From Pedobacter metabolipauper (GTDB lineage Bacteria; Bacteroidota; Bacteroidia; Sphingobacteriales; Sphingobacteriaceae): DNA of 64,000 bases. The notes under the pieces are model-generated. The model ran no database searches. It saw only the letters and a list, made by a program, of their open reading frames with translations, and was not told the DNA's origin. Both the position numbers and the translations under genes were made by a program. Positions 35,628-44,046 of this stretch are shown one piece after another. The first letter of the stretch is position 1. Each line of letters opens with the position of its first letter. The stretch is from contig NZ_SNYC01000009.1 in the NCBI RefSeq assembly GCF_004362715.1, forward strand, positions 62,001 through 126,000. The letters are read 5' to 3'.

Positions 35628-36749
35628 ATGGATCCTGAAAATAAAATTGTTATAGTTGGTGGCGGATTGGCTGGATTAACATGCGCCATTCATCTTTTGA
35701 GATCCGGTTTTAAAGTTACACTCATCGAAAAAAAATCCTATCCGCACCATAAGGTATGCGGTGAATACCTCTCCAATGAAGTCGTTCCATATTTGAGGTC
35801 TTTAGATATAGATCTCCTGGAGTTAAATCCAAAGCAAATAAAAAGATTTTCCATCTCCTCTTCTGCCGGTAAAATGGTGAGCTCCGATCTCAGCCTTGGC
35901 GGATTAGGAATCAGTCGCTCGGCCCTGGATCATTTTCTTTATAAAAAAGCAGTTCAAAATGGTTGTACCGTGCTCATGGATTCAGTAAGTGCGGTCGAGT
36001 TTATGAATGATTCATTTATTGTTACTACCCACAACACGAAGTTAAATGCCTGCCTGGTTATAGGCGCTTATGGCAAGAGATCCATAATCGATCAAAAATT
36101 ACAACGTGTTTTTTTTACCAAACGGTCGTCTTTACTAGCTACGAAATTTCATCTTACCGGAGATTTTCCGGATGATCTTGTCGCCTTGCATAATTTTTCC
36201 GGTGGATATTGCGGCATATCTAAAGTGGAAGATAATGAGATCAACGTATGTTACATTACTACTTACAATGCCTTTAAGGCGAGCAAAACTACAGATGAGT
36301 TCATCAAAGACATCATCTGCCAAAATCCGCATCTGGAAAAGATCTTTAAGTCTGGCACAAGAGTCTCAGAAATGCCATTGTCCATAGCTGAGCTGTCTTT
36401 TGAAAAAAAAGAACCTGTTTATGATCATATTTTGATGATTGGTGATACCGCTGGTCTTATTCATCCCCTTTGCGGTAACGGAATGGCTATGGCGATACAC
36501 AGTGCTAAAATATGCGCAGAATTAATTATCCGGTATATGAACAGGGCCATTGGTTCCAGGGCAGTTTTAGAAGATGGCTACCGCTCTGCCTGGAACAGGA
36601 ATTTTAGGAGACGCATCACCGCCGGAAGATTACTGGCCGGAATAGTCAACAGAAACAAACTATTCAATGTTCTTCTAAACGTACTGGTCAAATTTCCTTC
36701 AGTAATGCCATTTATCATTAAACAAACCCACGGTAACCTCATTAAATAA
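35628..36749 (+). CDS. FAD-dependent oxidoreductase (geranylgeranyl-reductase/hydroxylase type)
   Basis: A 373-residue flavoprotein. The dinucleotide motif IVGGGLAGLTCAIHLLRSG is at 9-27, KVCGEYLS at 42-49 and the second FAD motif IGDTAGLIHPLCGNGM at 271-286. This pattern fits the group containing geranylgeranyl reductases, tryptophan halogenases and para-hydroxybenzoate-type hydroxylases; no halogenase WxWxIP motif is visible. It is followed with zero spacing by a methyltransferase and then by a type III polyketide synthase. In Streptomyces the srsABC operon joins a type III synthase, a methyltransferase and a flavin hydroxylase to make phenolic lipids, so hydroxylation of a polyketide ring is a reasonable inference. 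Confidence 0.85.
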   Translation: MDPENKIVIVGGGLAGLTCAIHLLRSGFKVTLIEKKSYPHHKVCGEYLSNEVVPYLRSLDIDLLELNPKQIKRFSISSSAGKMVSSDLSLGGLGISRSALDHFLYKKAVQNGCTVLMDSVSAVEFMNDSFIVTTHNTKLNACLVIGAYGKRSIIDQKLQRVFFTKRSSLLATKFHLTGDFPDDLVALHNFSGGYCGISKVEDNEINVCYITTYNAFKASKTTDEFIKDIICQNPHLEKIFKSGTRVSEMPLSIAELSFEKKEPVYDHILMIGDTAGLIHPLCGNGMAMAIHSAKICAELIIRYMNRAIGSRAVLEDGYRSAWNRNFRRRITAGRLLAGIVNRNKLFNVLLNVLVKFPSVMPFIIKQTHGNLIK

Positions 36750-37457
36750 ATGCCAGTAAATACGGATCATAGAAGTGACCAACCAGAGATCATGGATAAT
36801 TTTGCGATGAAAGGCGAATTATTAAGAGATGCCCTGGATAAGATTGCCAGTATAAACCGGTTACTGGGTGGTAATAAAGTTACCCTGCAAGGTGTAGAAA
36901 TGCTGCTTCAAAACAAAAAGCACGGCCCGATCTGCATACTGGATGTGGGTTGTGGAAATGGAGATATGCTGCGGGCATTGGCAGATTATGCCCATACAAA
37001 AAAGTTAGACTTTAAGCTAACCGGCATTGATGCCAATGACTTTACCATTGGCCATGCCAGTCAGTTATCAACAGAATACCCAAACATCAGTTATATATGT
37101 GCCGATATTTTTGAAGAGATTAAAAAGGAAAGCGCTTATGATATTATTCTTTGCACGTTAACCCTCCATCATTTTAAAGATCCGGAAATACTGGAACTGA
37201 TAAATGGATTTAAGACCAGTGCAAGACTGGGAATTGTGGTCAATGATCTGCACAGAAGTGCGCTTGCTTACTATTTATTTACCGCACTTTGTGTGGTATT
37301 CAGGCTAAACAAGATGTCAAAGGACGATGGCCTGATCTCTATTTTAAGAGGATTTAAACGAAAAGACCTGGAATCATTTTCCAGACAGCTCGGCCTGAAG
37401 AAATATGTACTGCATTGGAAATGGGCATTTAGGTATCAATGGATTATCCCAGTATAA
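36750..37457 (+). CDS. Class I SAM-dependent methyltransferase
   Basis: A 235-residue methyltransferase whose ATG directly follows the flavoprotein stop. Motif I ILDVGCGNGDML is at 63-74, the acidic residue of motif II is in LTGIDANDF, and IILCTLTLHHFKDPE is the post-motif region. The C-terminal segment has a hydrophobic helix (ALAYYLFTALCVVF) and basic residues that suggest contact with a membrane or lipid substrate. In context it would O- or C-methylate the type III PKS product. The exact acceptor is unknown. Confidence 0.88.
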   Translation: MPVNTDHRSDQPEIMDNFAMKGELLRDALDKIASINRLLGGNKVTLQGVEMLLQNKKHGPICILDVGCGNGDMLRALADYAHTKKLDFKLTGIDANDFTIGHASQLSTEYPNISYICADIFEEIKKESAYDIILCTLTLHHFKDPEILELINGFKTSARLGIVVNDLHRSALAYYLFTALCVVFRLNKMSKDDGLISILRGFKRKDLESFSRQLGLKKYVLHWKWAFRYQWIIPV

Positions 37458-37469
37458 TAAACTATCCCT

Positions 37470-38522
37470 ATGAGTGTAAAAATTAAAACAGTTTCTAAAG
37501 TGCTGCCCGAATATTCGAGAAGAACGGAAGAGATCCTTCCTTTTTTAGATACCTGGCTTACGGGACAGGATGAACGCTTTATCCGGAAAGTTAAAAAGAT
37601 ATTTGAGCATGCCGGAGTAGACAAGCGCTATTCTATTTTGTCTCCTGAACAGATATTCAGCACGCTCTCCTTTGAAGAGCGAAATCAAATTTATTGTACT
37701 GAAGGCATTAAGCTGGCCACGGCCTGTTTGAAACAAAGCCTGGAAAAAGCAGCCTGGAAACCAGAAGACCTGGATTACATCATTACGGTAAGCTGTACAG
37801 GGATCATGATCCCTTCATTAGATGCGTACCTCATTAATAAATTGAACCTAAGATCTGACATTGTTAGGCTACCGGTTACTGAGATGGGCTGTGCAGCCGG
37901 AGTTTCAGGAATGATCTATGCGAAGAACTTCCTGAGGTCAAACCCCGGAAAGCGTGCAGCAGTGGTTTCTTTTGAATCTCCGGCGGCAACTTTCCAGCTC
38001 AATGATTTTTCAATGGCCAACATCATCAGTGCCGCAATTTTTGGAGATGGTACCGCAACCGTGCTTTTATCGTCGCACCCGGATGATGACGGGCCGGAAC
38101 TTATTGCCGAAGAAATGTACCACTTTTACAATGCCGAAGAAATGATGGGCTTCAAATTGACCAACACCGGCTTACAAATGGTGCTGGACGTTGCTGTTCC
38201 GGATACCATAGCATCCCATTTTCCGGATATCATTCATCCATTTCTGGCTAAACAGCAGTTAACCATTGATAACGTTGACCACTTGATCTTTCATCCTGGC
38301 GGCAAAAAAATTGTGCAGCTGGTAGAAGGCTTGTTTGGAAAGCTTGGAAAGAATATAGACGATACCAAAGCGGTTCTGGCCTTGTATGGAAACCTATCCA
38401 GTGCTACCGTGTTATATGTTTTAGAACGTATTATGGATGCCGGCCCTAAACCTGGCGACCTTGGACTGATGCTTAGCTTTGGTCCAGGATTTTCTGCGCA
38501 AAGAATATTGCTGAAATGGTAA
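37470..38522 (+). CDS. Type III polyketide synthase (chalcone/stilbene synthase family)
   Basis: A 350-residue homodimeric thiolase-fold synthase. The catalytic triad is complete: Cys141 in TEMGCAAGVSG, His275 in IFHPGGKKI and Asn308 in YGNLSSATVLYVL; the GFGPG-type loop reads SFGPGFSAQ. Such enzymes extend an acyl starter with malonyl-CoA and cyclise the chain to pyrones, resorcinols or related rings. The neighbours (ketosynthase, dehydratase, carrier protein, phosphopantetheinyl transferase) suggest that the starter is a fatty acyl chain made on a dedicated carrier. Bacterial relatives include SrsA and ArsB, which make alkylresorcinols; the product here cannot be read from sequence. Confidence 0.93.
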   Translation: MSVKIKTVSKVLPEYSRRTEEILPFLDTWLTGQDERFIRKVKKIFEHAGVDKRYSILSPEQIFSTLSFEERNQIYCTEGIKLATACLKQSLEKAAWKPEDLDYIITVSCTGIMIPSLDAYLINKLNLRSDIVRLPVTEMGCAAGVSGMIYAKNFLRSNPGKRAAVVSFESPAATFQLNDFSMANIISAAIFGDGTATVLLSSHPDDDGPELIAEEMYHFYNAEEMMGFKLTNTGLQMVLDVAVPDTIASHFPDIIHPFLAKQQLTIDNVDHLIFHPGGKKIVQLVEGLFGKLGKNIDDTKAVLALYGNLSSATVLYVLERIMDAGPKPGDLGLMLSFGPGFSAQRILLKW

Positions 38523-38566
38523 TTAAGAGGTAAAGAAAAGATATTTTTAGTCCACAAAAATTAAAC

Positions 38567-39013
38567 ATGAATAAAGAAGAAATATTACAGTGCCTGCCCT
38601 ATTCAAAGCCCTTTTTATTTGTAGATGAATTGCTGGAAATTGATGAAAACTCAGTATCCGGAACGTATACGTTTGATAAAAGCCTTGATTTTTACAAAGG
38701 ACACTTTAAAGACCATCCGGTAACTCCAGGTGTGATCTTAACAGAAACAATGGCACAGATTGGTTTGGTTTGCCTGGGCATTTACCTGACCGGAAATTCT
38801 GAATCCGGTGTTCCGGGACATGTAATGCTTACATCTACTGCCATTGATTTCATGAAGCCTGTTTTTCCGGGTGAAAAAGTAAAGGTGCTGGCAGAGAAGA
38901 TCTATTTCCGCTTTAAAAAATTAAACTGCAGTGTTCAGATGCTTAATGCAGCCGGAGAAGTGGTATGCAAAGGCACAATCGCGGGTATGGTAACCAATAA
39001 GATGAATGGATAA
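38567..39013 (+). CDS. FabZ-like 3-hydroxyacyl-ACP dehydratase
   Basis: A 148-residue hot-dog protein. The FabZ active site is present: His46 in YKGHFKDHPVTPGV and Glu60 in ILTETMAQ. It is a second-copy, cluster-specific dehydratase, since Bacteroidota usually keep their housekeeping fabZ fused or adjacent to lpxC, neither of which is here. Its end overlaps the ketosynthase start by 8 bases. It would dehydrate 3-hydroxyacyl chains on the carrier protein at 40276. Confidence 0.9.
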   Translation: MNKEEILQCLPYSKPFLFVDELLEIDENSVSGTYTFDKSLDFYKGHFKDHPVTPGVILTETMAQIGLVCLGIYLTGNSESGVPGHVMLTSTAIDFMKPVFPGEKVKVLAEKIYFRFKKLNCSVQMLNAAGEVVCKGTIAGMVTNKMNG

Positions 39014-40283
39014 ACGGGTTGTGATCACAGGATTGGGCGTTGTTGCCCCTAATGGAGTTGATCTGACCTCATTTGCGGAAGCCATCAGGAATGGGACTTC
39101 TGGCATCCGGCATGATCCCCAGTTAGAACAACTTCAATTTTCCTGTCAGATTGCAGGAAAACCGGACCTGGAAGCCTCCCATATCGCTAAATACCTAAGT
39201 CCGCTGGAACTACGGAATTTTAACAGTACGGGGATCCTTTATGGGATTATTGCAGGCATAGATGCCTGGACAGATGCCGGATTATCCCTGGAGCAAAATG
39301 AAGATCCGGACTGGGATAGCGGGACGATATTCGGTGCAGGAACTTCCGGCATTGATAAATTCAGGGAATCGATCTATAAGCTCGATGAACTGCAGATCAA
39401 AAAACTGGGCAGTACTGTTGTGGTTCAAACCATGGTTAGCGGGGTTAGTGCTTACCTGGGCGGCAAGCTTGGACTCGGAAACCAGGTAAGCACCAATTCA
39501 TCTGCCTGTATTACGGGCACAGAAAGCATTTTAATGGCTTATGAGCGCATAAAAACCGGACAAGCAACTAAGATGCTCGCTGGCAGTACAAGTGACAGCG
39601 GACCCTATATCTGGAGCGGCTTTGATGCCATGAAAGTCTGCACCTATAAACACAATAATGTTCCGGAACAAGGCTCTCGGCCCATGAGTGCCACGGCAGC
39701 CGGATTTGTTCCCGGAAGCGGCGCAGGCGCATTGGTTTTGGAATCTCTGGAAAGCGCAACTAAAAGAGGCGCAAAGATCTATGCAGAGATCTTGGGCGGT
39801 GCCATCAATTCCGGCGGCCAGCGTGGAAGCGGAACCATGACCGCCCCAAATTCCATTGCTGTTCAGCGTTGTATTAAAAGCGCAATGGCCAATGCAAAGG
39901 TAACTGCTGCTGAGATCGATTGTATAAACGGCCACCTGACCGCTACGGCAAAAGACAGCCTTGAGATAGAAAACTGGACAGCAGCCCTGGAACGCAAAGG
40001 GAGTGATTTTCCATATATAAACTCCTTAAAATCTACCATAGGGCATTGTTTGAGTGCTGCAGGCAGCATCGAATGCGTGGCTGCCGTACTGGAACTCCGT
40101 GAAGGTTTTATCTTTCCAAATATCAATTGTGAAGATCTGAACCCGGAAATAACCCGGTTGATCAGCAGGGATAAAATTCCGCAAACGATGATCAGGGCAG
40201 ACCTTAAAATACTCGCCAAAGCAAGCTTTGGATTTGGAGATGTCAATGCATGCATTCTCTTAAAAAAATACGACCATGAATAA
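39006..40283 (+). CDS. Beta-ketoacyl-ACP synthase (FabF/KAS II type)
   Basis: A 425-residue condensing enzyme beginning VVITGLGVVAPNG. The Cys-His-His triad is complete: Cys168 in NSSACITGTESI, His310 in CINGHLTATAKD and His347 in STIGHCLSAAGSIE, with Lys342 upstream. The first His motif reads HLT where FabF proteins have HGT, and FGFGDVNAC replaces the usual FGFGGTNA, so it belongs to a divergent clade. It overlaps both neighbours by 8 bases. It should elongate acyl chains on the cluster's own carrier protein. Confidence 0.92.
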   Translation: MDKRVVITGLGVVAPNGVDLTSFAEAIRNGTSGIRHDPQLEQLQFSCQIAGKPDLEASHIAKYLSPLELRNFNSTGILYGIIAGIDAWTDAGLSLEQNEDPDWDSGTIFGAGTSGIDKFRESIYKLDELQIKKLGSTVVVQTMVSGVSAYLGGKLGLGNQVSTNSSACITGTESILMAYERIKTGQATKMLAGSTSDSGPYIWSGFDAMKVCTYKHNNVPEQGSRPMSATAAGFVPGSGAGALVLESLESATKRGAKIYAEILGGAINSGGQRGSGTMTAPNSIAVQRCIKSAMANAKVTAAEIDCINGHLTATAKDSLEIENWTAALERKGSDFPYINSLKSTIGHCLSAAGSIECVAAVLELREGFIFPNINCEDLNPEITRLISRDKIPQTMIRADLKILAKASFGFGDVNACILLKKYDHE

Positions 40284-40530
40284 AGAAGTATTAACAGAAA
40301 AACTCAAAGCCATTATTTCTACTTATGCCCAGGATCCTGCAGCATTAGAGAACATGACCGAAAGTACAGATTTTATTACCGATCTTAAAATCAACTCAGC
40401 AAACCTTGTTGATGTGGTTCTGGATCTTGAAGAAGCCTTTGACATTGTCATTGACAATCAATCCATGGAACGTATGCTTACCGTAGGTACTGCACTGGAA
40501 ATTATAGAAATTAAATTAAGTGAAAAATGA
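40276..40530 (+). CDS. Acyl carrier protein with non-canonical Ser motif
   Basis: An 84-residue acidic carrier protein. Helix II begins DLKINSANLVDVVLDLEEAFD, and Ser41 is the predicted phosphopantetheine site. The usual DSL triplet is replaced by NSA, while the following LV-D-V-x-x-LEE-x-F pattern is normal. It overlaps the ketosynthase stop by 8 bases and the phosphopantetheinyl transferase start by 4. An altered recognition motif beside a dedicated transferase suggests a carrier insulated from primary fatty acid synthesis; this is inference. Confidence 0.9.
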   Translation: MNKEVLTEKLKAIISTYAQDPAALENMTESTDFITDLKINSANLVDVVLDLEEAFDIVIDNQSMERMLTVGTALEIIEIKLSEK

Positions 40531-40991
40531 TCGGAAACGACATTGTTGATCTTAATCAGGCATTAAAGGATAGCGATTGGAATAGAAAAGACTATCTTAA
40601 AAAGATCTTTACAGCCGAAGAACAATTCATGATCTCATCCGGAACCTGCTCAAACCTGCTCGTATGGTTATTGTGGACCATGAAGGAATCTGCCTATAAG
40701 GTACATGCCAGGAAATTTAAATTGCGGGAGTTTGCCCCTTTAAAAATAAGCTGCCGTAACCTCATTGTCCATGAGCATCATGCCATTGGTGAGGTTAATT
40801 ACGATGAAGAGCTTTACTATACATCCAGCACCCTGCAAACGGATTATATCCACACCTTAGCAGCCATAGATCAAACAGACCTGACGCTTGCAAAAGTTAT
40901 GATCAGTGCTTACGATACTTCAGATTATAGAAGTACCGGTCCGGCATCAGTAAGCCATCATGGAAAATACCTTGCGCTTGCCTATTTATAA
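40527..40991 (+). CDS. 4'-phosphopantetheinyl transferase
   Basis: A 154-residue transferase. IGNDIVDL at 2-9 is the AcpS-type magnesium motif and LLWTMKESAYKVHAR at about 48-62 is the conserved WxxKEAxxK motif. It is longer than AcpS (about 120) and shorter than Sfp (about 220). It probably moves phosphopantetheine from CoA to Ser41 of the carrier encoded just upstream, with which it shares an ATGA junction. It is the last gene of the cluster and converges on ppx with a 10-base overlap. Confidence 0.9.
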   Translation: MIGNDIVDLNQALKDSDWNRKDYLKKIFTAEEQFMISSGTCSNLLVWLLWTMKESAYKVHARKFKLREFAPLKISCRNLIVHEHHAIGEVNYDEELYYTSSTLQTDYIHTLAAIDQTDLTLAKVMISAYDTSDYRSTGPASVSHHGKYLALAYL

Positions 40992-41878
40992 ACTGCTTTA
41001 TTCAGATTTTCTTCAATCAGCAGGTTAATGATCCCATCAACCATTCCAACCTTTGGCACATAGACCTGCTTAATACCTGTCCACTTCATCAATGTAATAT
41101 AGATCTCGCAAGCTGGAATGATCACATCCGCACGGTCGGGATTAAGACCAAACACACTGATCCGTTCTTTTAAAGAGAGACTGTTTAGCTGGTTGTAAAG
41201 AGACTTTAATTTTAAGAAGGTAAGCGGCATCCCTTCCTTTTCGTCAGACATACGGAATAATTTATTGATGTTTCCACCAGTTCCAATACCTGCTACATTT
41301 TTAAGGGACTTTGTATTTTCCTTAACCCAGATCCTCATATCTTCCCAGGTTTCTTCTTTATCCTTATTGTCCAGGATCCGAATGGTACCAATATCAAACG
41401 ACTTTGAGGCAACCGGAACCTTCTCTACAAATACAGAAAGCTCGGTACTGCCACCGCCAACATCGATATAAAGATAACTCTTTTTAAGGTCCAGGTTTTC
41501 TTCAATATGATTAGAATAAATAATATTAGCCTCGCGCTGTCCTTCAATGATCTCCAGATCCAGGTTGGTATGCTCCTTGATCTTCTTTATGAGTTCCTGA
41601 CCATTCTTTGCTTCCCGCATGGCGGATGTGGCACAAGCAAGGTATTCCGAAACGTGATAAACATCCATCAAATTTTTAAACGCAGCCATGGTTTTCAACA
41701 AATCCTCTGCCTTACGCTCAGATATATGCTGATCTAAAAAAGCATCGTCACCCAATCTTAGCGGCACACGGATTAATGTGTTCTTTTTAAAGGTAAAACC
41801 AGAATCGGTCTTAGAGATATCAGCAATGAGTAACCTTACAGCATTTGATCCTATATCTATGGCAGCGTATCTTAACAT
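40982..41878 (-). CDS. ppx: Exopolyphosphatase (Ppx/GppA), short form
   Basis: A 298-residue member of the ASKHA fold. AAIDIGSNAVRLLIADI is the phosphate-1 motif, ACATSAMREAKNG the conserved adenosine-side motif, YLYIDVGGGSTELSVF the phosphate-2 motif, and AGIGTGGNINKL the third. It contains only the two actin-like domains; the C-terminal helical part of the 500-residue E. coli Ppx is absent, as in other short bacterial Ppx proteins. It lies 5 bases downstream of ppk1, so synthesis and degradation of polyphosphate are encoded together. Confidence 0.92.
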   Translation of the reverse strand: MLRYAAIDIGSNAVRLLIADISKTDSGFTFKKNTLIRVPLRLGDDAFLDQHISERKAEDLLKTMAAFKNLMDVYHVSEYLACATSAMREAKNGQELIKKIKEHTNLDLEIIEGQREANIIYSNHIEENLDLKKSYLYIDVGGGSTELSVFVEKVPVASKSFDIGTIRILDNKDKEETWEDMRIWVKENTKSLKNVAGIGTGGNINKLFRMSDEKEGMPLTFLKLKSLYNQLNSLSLKERISVFGLNPDRADVIIPACEIYITLMKWTGIKQVYVPKVGMVDGIINLLIEENLNKAVYK

Positions 41879-41883
41879 TGAAG

Positions 41884-43938
41884 TTATTGGTGTTTATTTT
41901 TGAGGTAATTATAGGTTTGCACTTGCGCCCTAATTTTTGTTGTTAATCTATTTTTGTGGTATTTATTATTGTTTAATCTCGTAATGTCCCGTGCTTTCAC
42001 ATTATCCTGCAGCTGAAACTCGATGATATCCCTGATCTCCTGACGAACCTCAGCGTCCAATACCGGAAACCCTACTTCTACACGATGCTCCAGGTTCCTG
42101 CTCATCAGATCAGCCGAAGAAAGGATCATTTCTTCTTTCTCATTGTTTCCAAAAATAAAGACACGGGCATGTTCCAAAAATTTATCAATGATGCTGATCA
42201 CGGTGATGTTTTCACTGTAACCGGCAACTCCGGGAACCAGTGTACAAATTCCGCGTACGATCATTTTTATTTTGACACCCGCATTACTGGCTTCGTAAAG
42301 TTTTTCAACTACCCCCTCATCCGCAATACTGTTTACTTTAAGGATCATGTAGGCTGGCTTACCTTGTTTGGCAAACTTAATTTCACGGTCTATCAGCGCA
42401 TAAAGCTTAGTTCTGGATTCCAGAGGGGAAACAATTAAATGCTTAAACCCTTTAACTACCGTTTTTTTGTTCAGCGCGGTAAATAATTTCAACAGGTCTG
42501 AAGTAATTTCTTTTTTAGAAGTAAAGATGCTATGGTCACAGTAGAGCTTTGCGGTTTTTTCATTGAAGTTACCCGTGGCCAAATTGGCGTAATAAACGGC
42601 CCTTCCTTTTTCCATGCGTTTAACAAGGCAGATCTTAGAGTGCACCTTATAATCGGTAAGGCCATAATTAACGTGAACCCCTTCTTCTTCCAGCCTGCTT
42701 GACCAAAAAATATTTGCCTGTTCATCAAACCGCGCTTTTAATTCTACCAGGCAATTTACCTTTTTACCATTTTTGGCGGCATTGATCAGCGCATTGATCA
42801 CCCTGGAATTTTCTGCCAAACGGTATAACGTGATGTTAATTTCAGTAACCTTCGGATCAATAGCGGCCTCACGAAGAAAAAGGATGATATAATCATAAGA
42901 TTGATAGGGCAAATTGATCAGATAATCTTTTTCCTGCAGCTTATTAAAAATACTTTCAGTACGGTGTAATCCGGAAACCTTAATTGGAGGGGCTGGCGGA
43001 TATTCAAGTTCTTTAGAGCCTACATTGGGAAACGCAATAAAATCTTTAAAACGGTGGTAACGGTTACCCGGGATCAGGCTTTCAGCCTCGATCTTCATTT
43101 TAGAAACCAATACCGTAAGCATATCAAATGGCATCTCAGTATCATAAAGCAGCCGCATGGGTTTACCCTTTTTACGTTTATCCAAGCTGGTTTTAAGTTC
43201 TTCAATAAATTTGTCGCTCACATTCTTGTCAATATCCAACTCAGCATCCCTGGTCAGCTGAATAGAAAAGGCATCTATAATGTCATAATTGAACACATAA
43301 AAGATATCATCAAGACAATATTTAATGATATCCTCTGCGAGGATGATAAACTTTAGCCCATTGGTTTCAGGAAGTACCAAAAACCGTGGAAGATCAGGAG
43401 GAAGCTCAATTAATGCATATTTCTCATTCTTAGATGACTTTTTGGAAAGCCGTACAAAGAAGTACAAATACCTGTCTTTGAGTTCTGGAAATGGCTTTTC
43501 AAGATCAATCATGATCGGAACCAGATTGGACAGGATCCTGTCCCGGAAATGATTCCTGACAAACTCTCCCCTGGACACATTTAACTGGGTCTCGTTTAAG
43601 ATAAAGATCCGGTTCTGGGCAAGTTCATTAATTAAAGTGGCTTGAAAGAGCTGCTCAAATTTACGCTCCTGCTTTACTACAATATTCTTAATCTCATTTA
43701 AAACCTTTTTTGGATTAAAGCCCAGCAAGTTCTTTGCCTTATCATTTAAGTTAGACAGCCGGCTCATCGTTGCAACCCTTACGCGATAAAACTCTTCGAG
43801 ATTTGATGAGAAAATAGACAAAAATTTGATGCGTTCAATCAGAGGTACAGTTTCATCCGCAGCTTCCTGCAGCACACGATCATTAAAATATAACCAACTG
43901 ATTTCCCTGTTTAAAAAGGGAGCCTTCTTTTTTGTCAT
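41884..43938 (-). CDS. ppk1: Polyphosphate kinase 1
   Basis: A 684-residue enzyme that polymerises the gamma phosphate of ATP into polyphosphate. The N-terminal region FLNREISWLYFNDRVLQEA is diagnostic. Catalytic His433 lies in DYKVHSKICLV, preceded by ARFDEQANI; the second histidine motif is EHARVFIFGN in the C-terminal phospholipase-D-like domain. Length is typical. It heads the ppk1-ppx pair. Confidence 0.97.
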   Translation of the reverse strand: MTKKKAPFLNREISWLYFNDRVLQEAADETVPLIERIKFLSIFSSNLEEFYRVRVATMSRLSNLNDKAKNLLGFNPKKVLNEIKNIVVKQERKFEQLFQATLINELAQNRIFILNETQLNVSRGEFVRNHFRDRILSNLVPIMIDLEKPFPELKDRYLYFFVRLSKKSSKNEKYALIELPPDLPRFLVLPETNGLKFIILAEDIIKYCLDDIFYVFNYDIIDAFSIQLTRDAELDIDKNVSDKFIEELKTSLDKRKKGKPMRLLYDTEMPFDMLTVLVSKMKIEAESLIPGNRYHRFKDFIAFPNVGSKELEYPPAPPIKVSGLHRTESIFNKLQEKDYLINLPYQSYDYIILFLREAAIDPKVTEINITLYRLAENSRVINALINAAKNGKKVNCLVELKARFDEQANIFWSSRLEEEGVHVNYGLTDYKVHSKICLVKRMEKGRAVYYANLATGNFNEKTAKLYCDHSIFTSKKEITSDLLKLFTALNKKTVVKGFKHLIVSPLESRTKLYALIDREIKFAKQGKPAYMILKVNSIADEGVVEKLYEASNAGVKIKMIVRGICTLVPGVAGYSENITVISIIDKFLEHARVFIFGNNEKEEMILSSADLMSRNLEHRVEVGFPVLDAEVRQEIRDIIEFQLQDNVKARDITRLNNNKYHKNRLTTKIRAQVQTYNYLKNKHQ

Positions 43939-43956
43939 GAATAAAAATAAAAAAAA

Positions 43957-43974
43957 TCCCTGCCTAAACAGGGA
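43957..43974 (-). terminator. Terminator of the histone-like gene
   Basis: On the minus strand, TCCCTG and CAGGGA (6-bp stem, 6-base loop) are followed by a long run of T. It lies between the H1-like gene and ppk1 and would end transcription of the former. Confidence 0.7.
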
Positions 43975-44046
43975 CGTTCAAAACTGCAAATTTTATTGTT
44001 AAGTTATTGTTAATTATCACCCTTCATCTAAAAATAAGATAACCGA

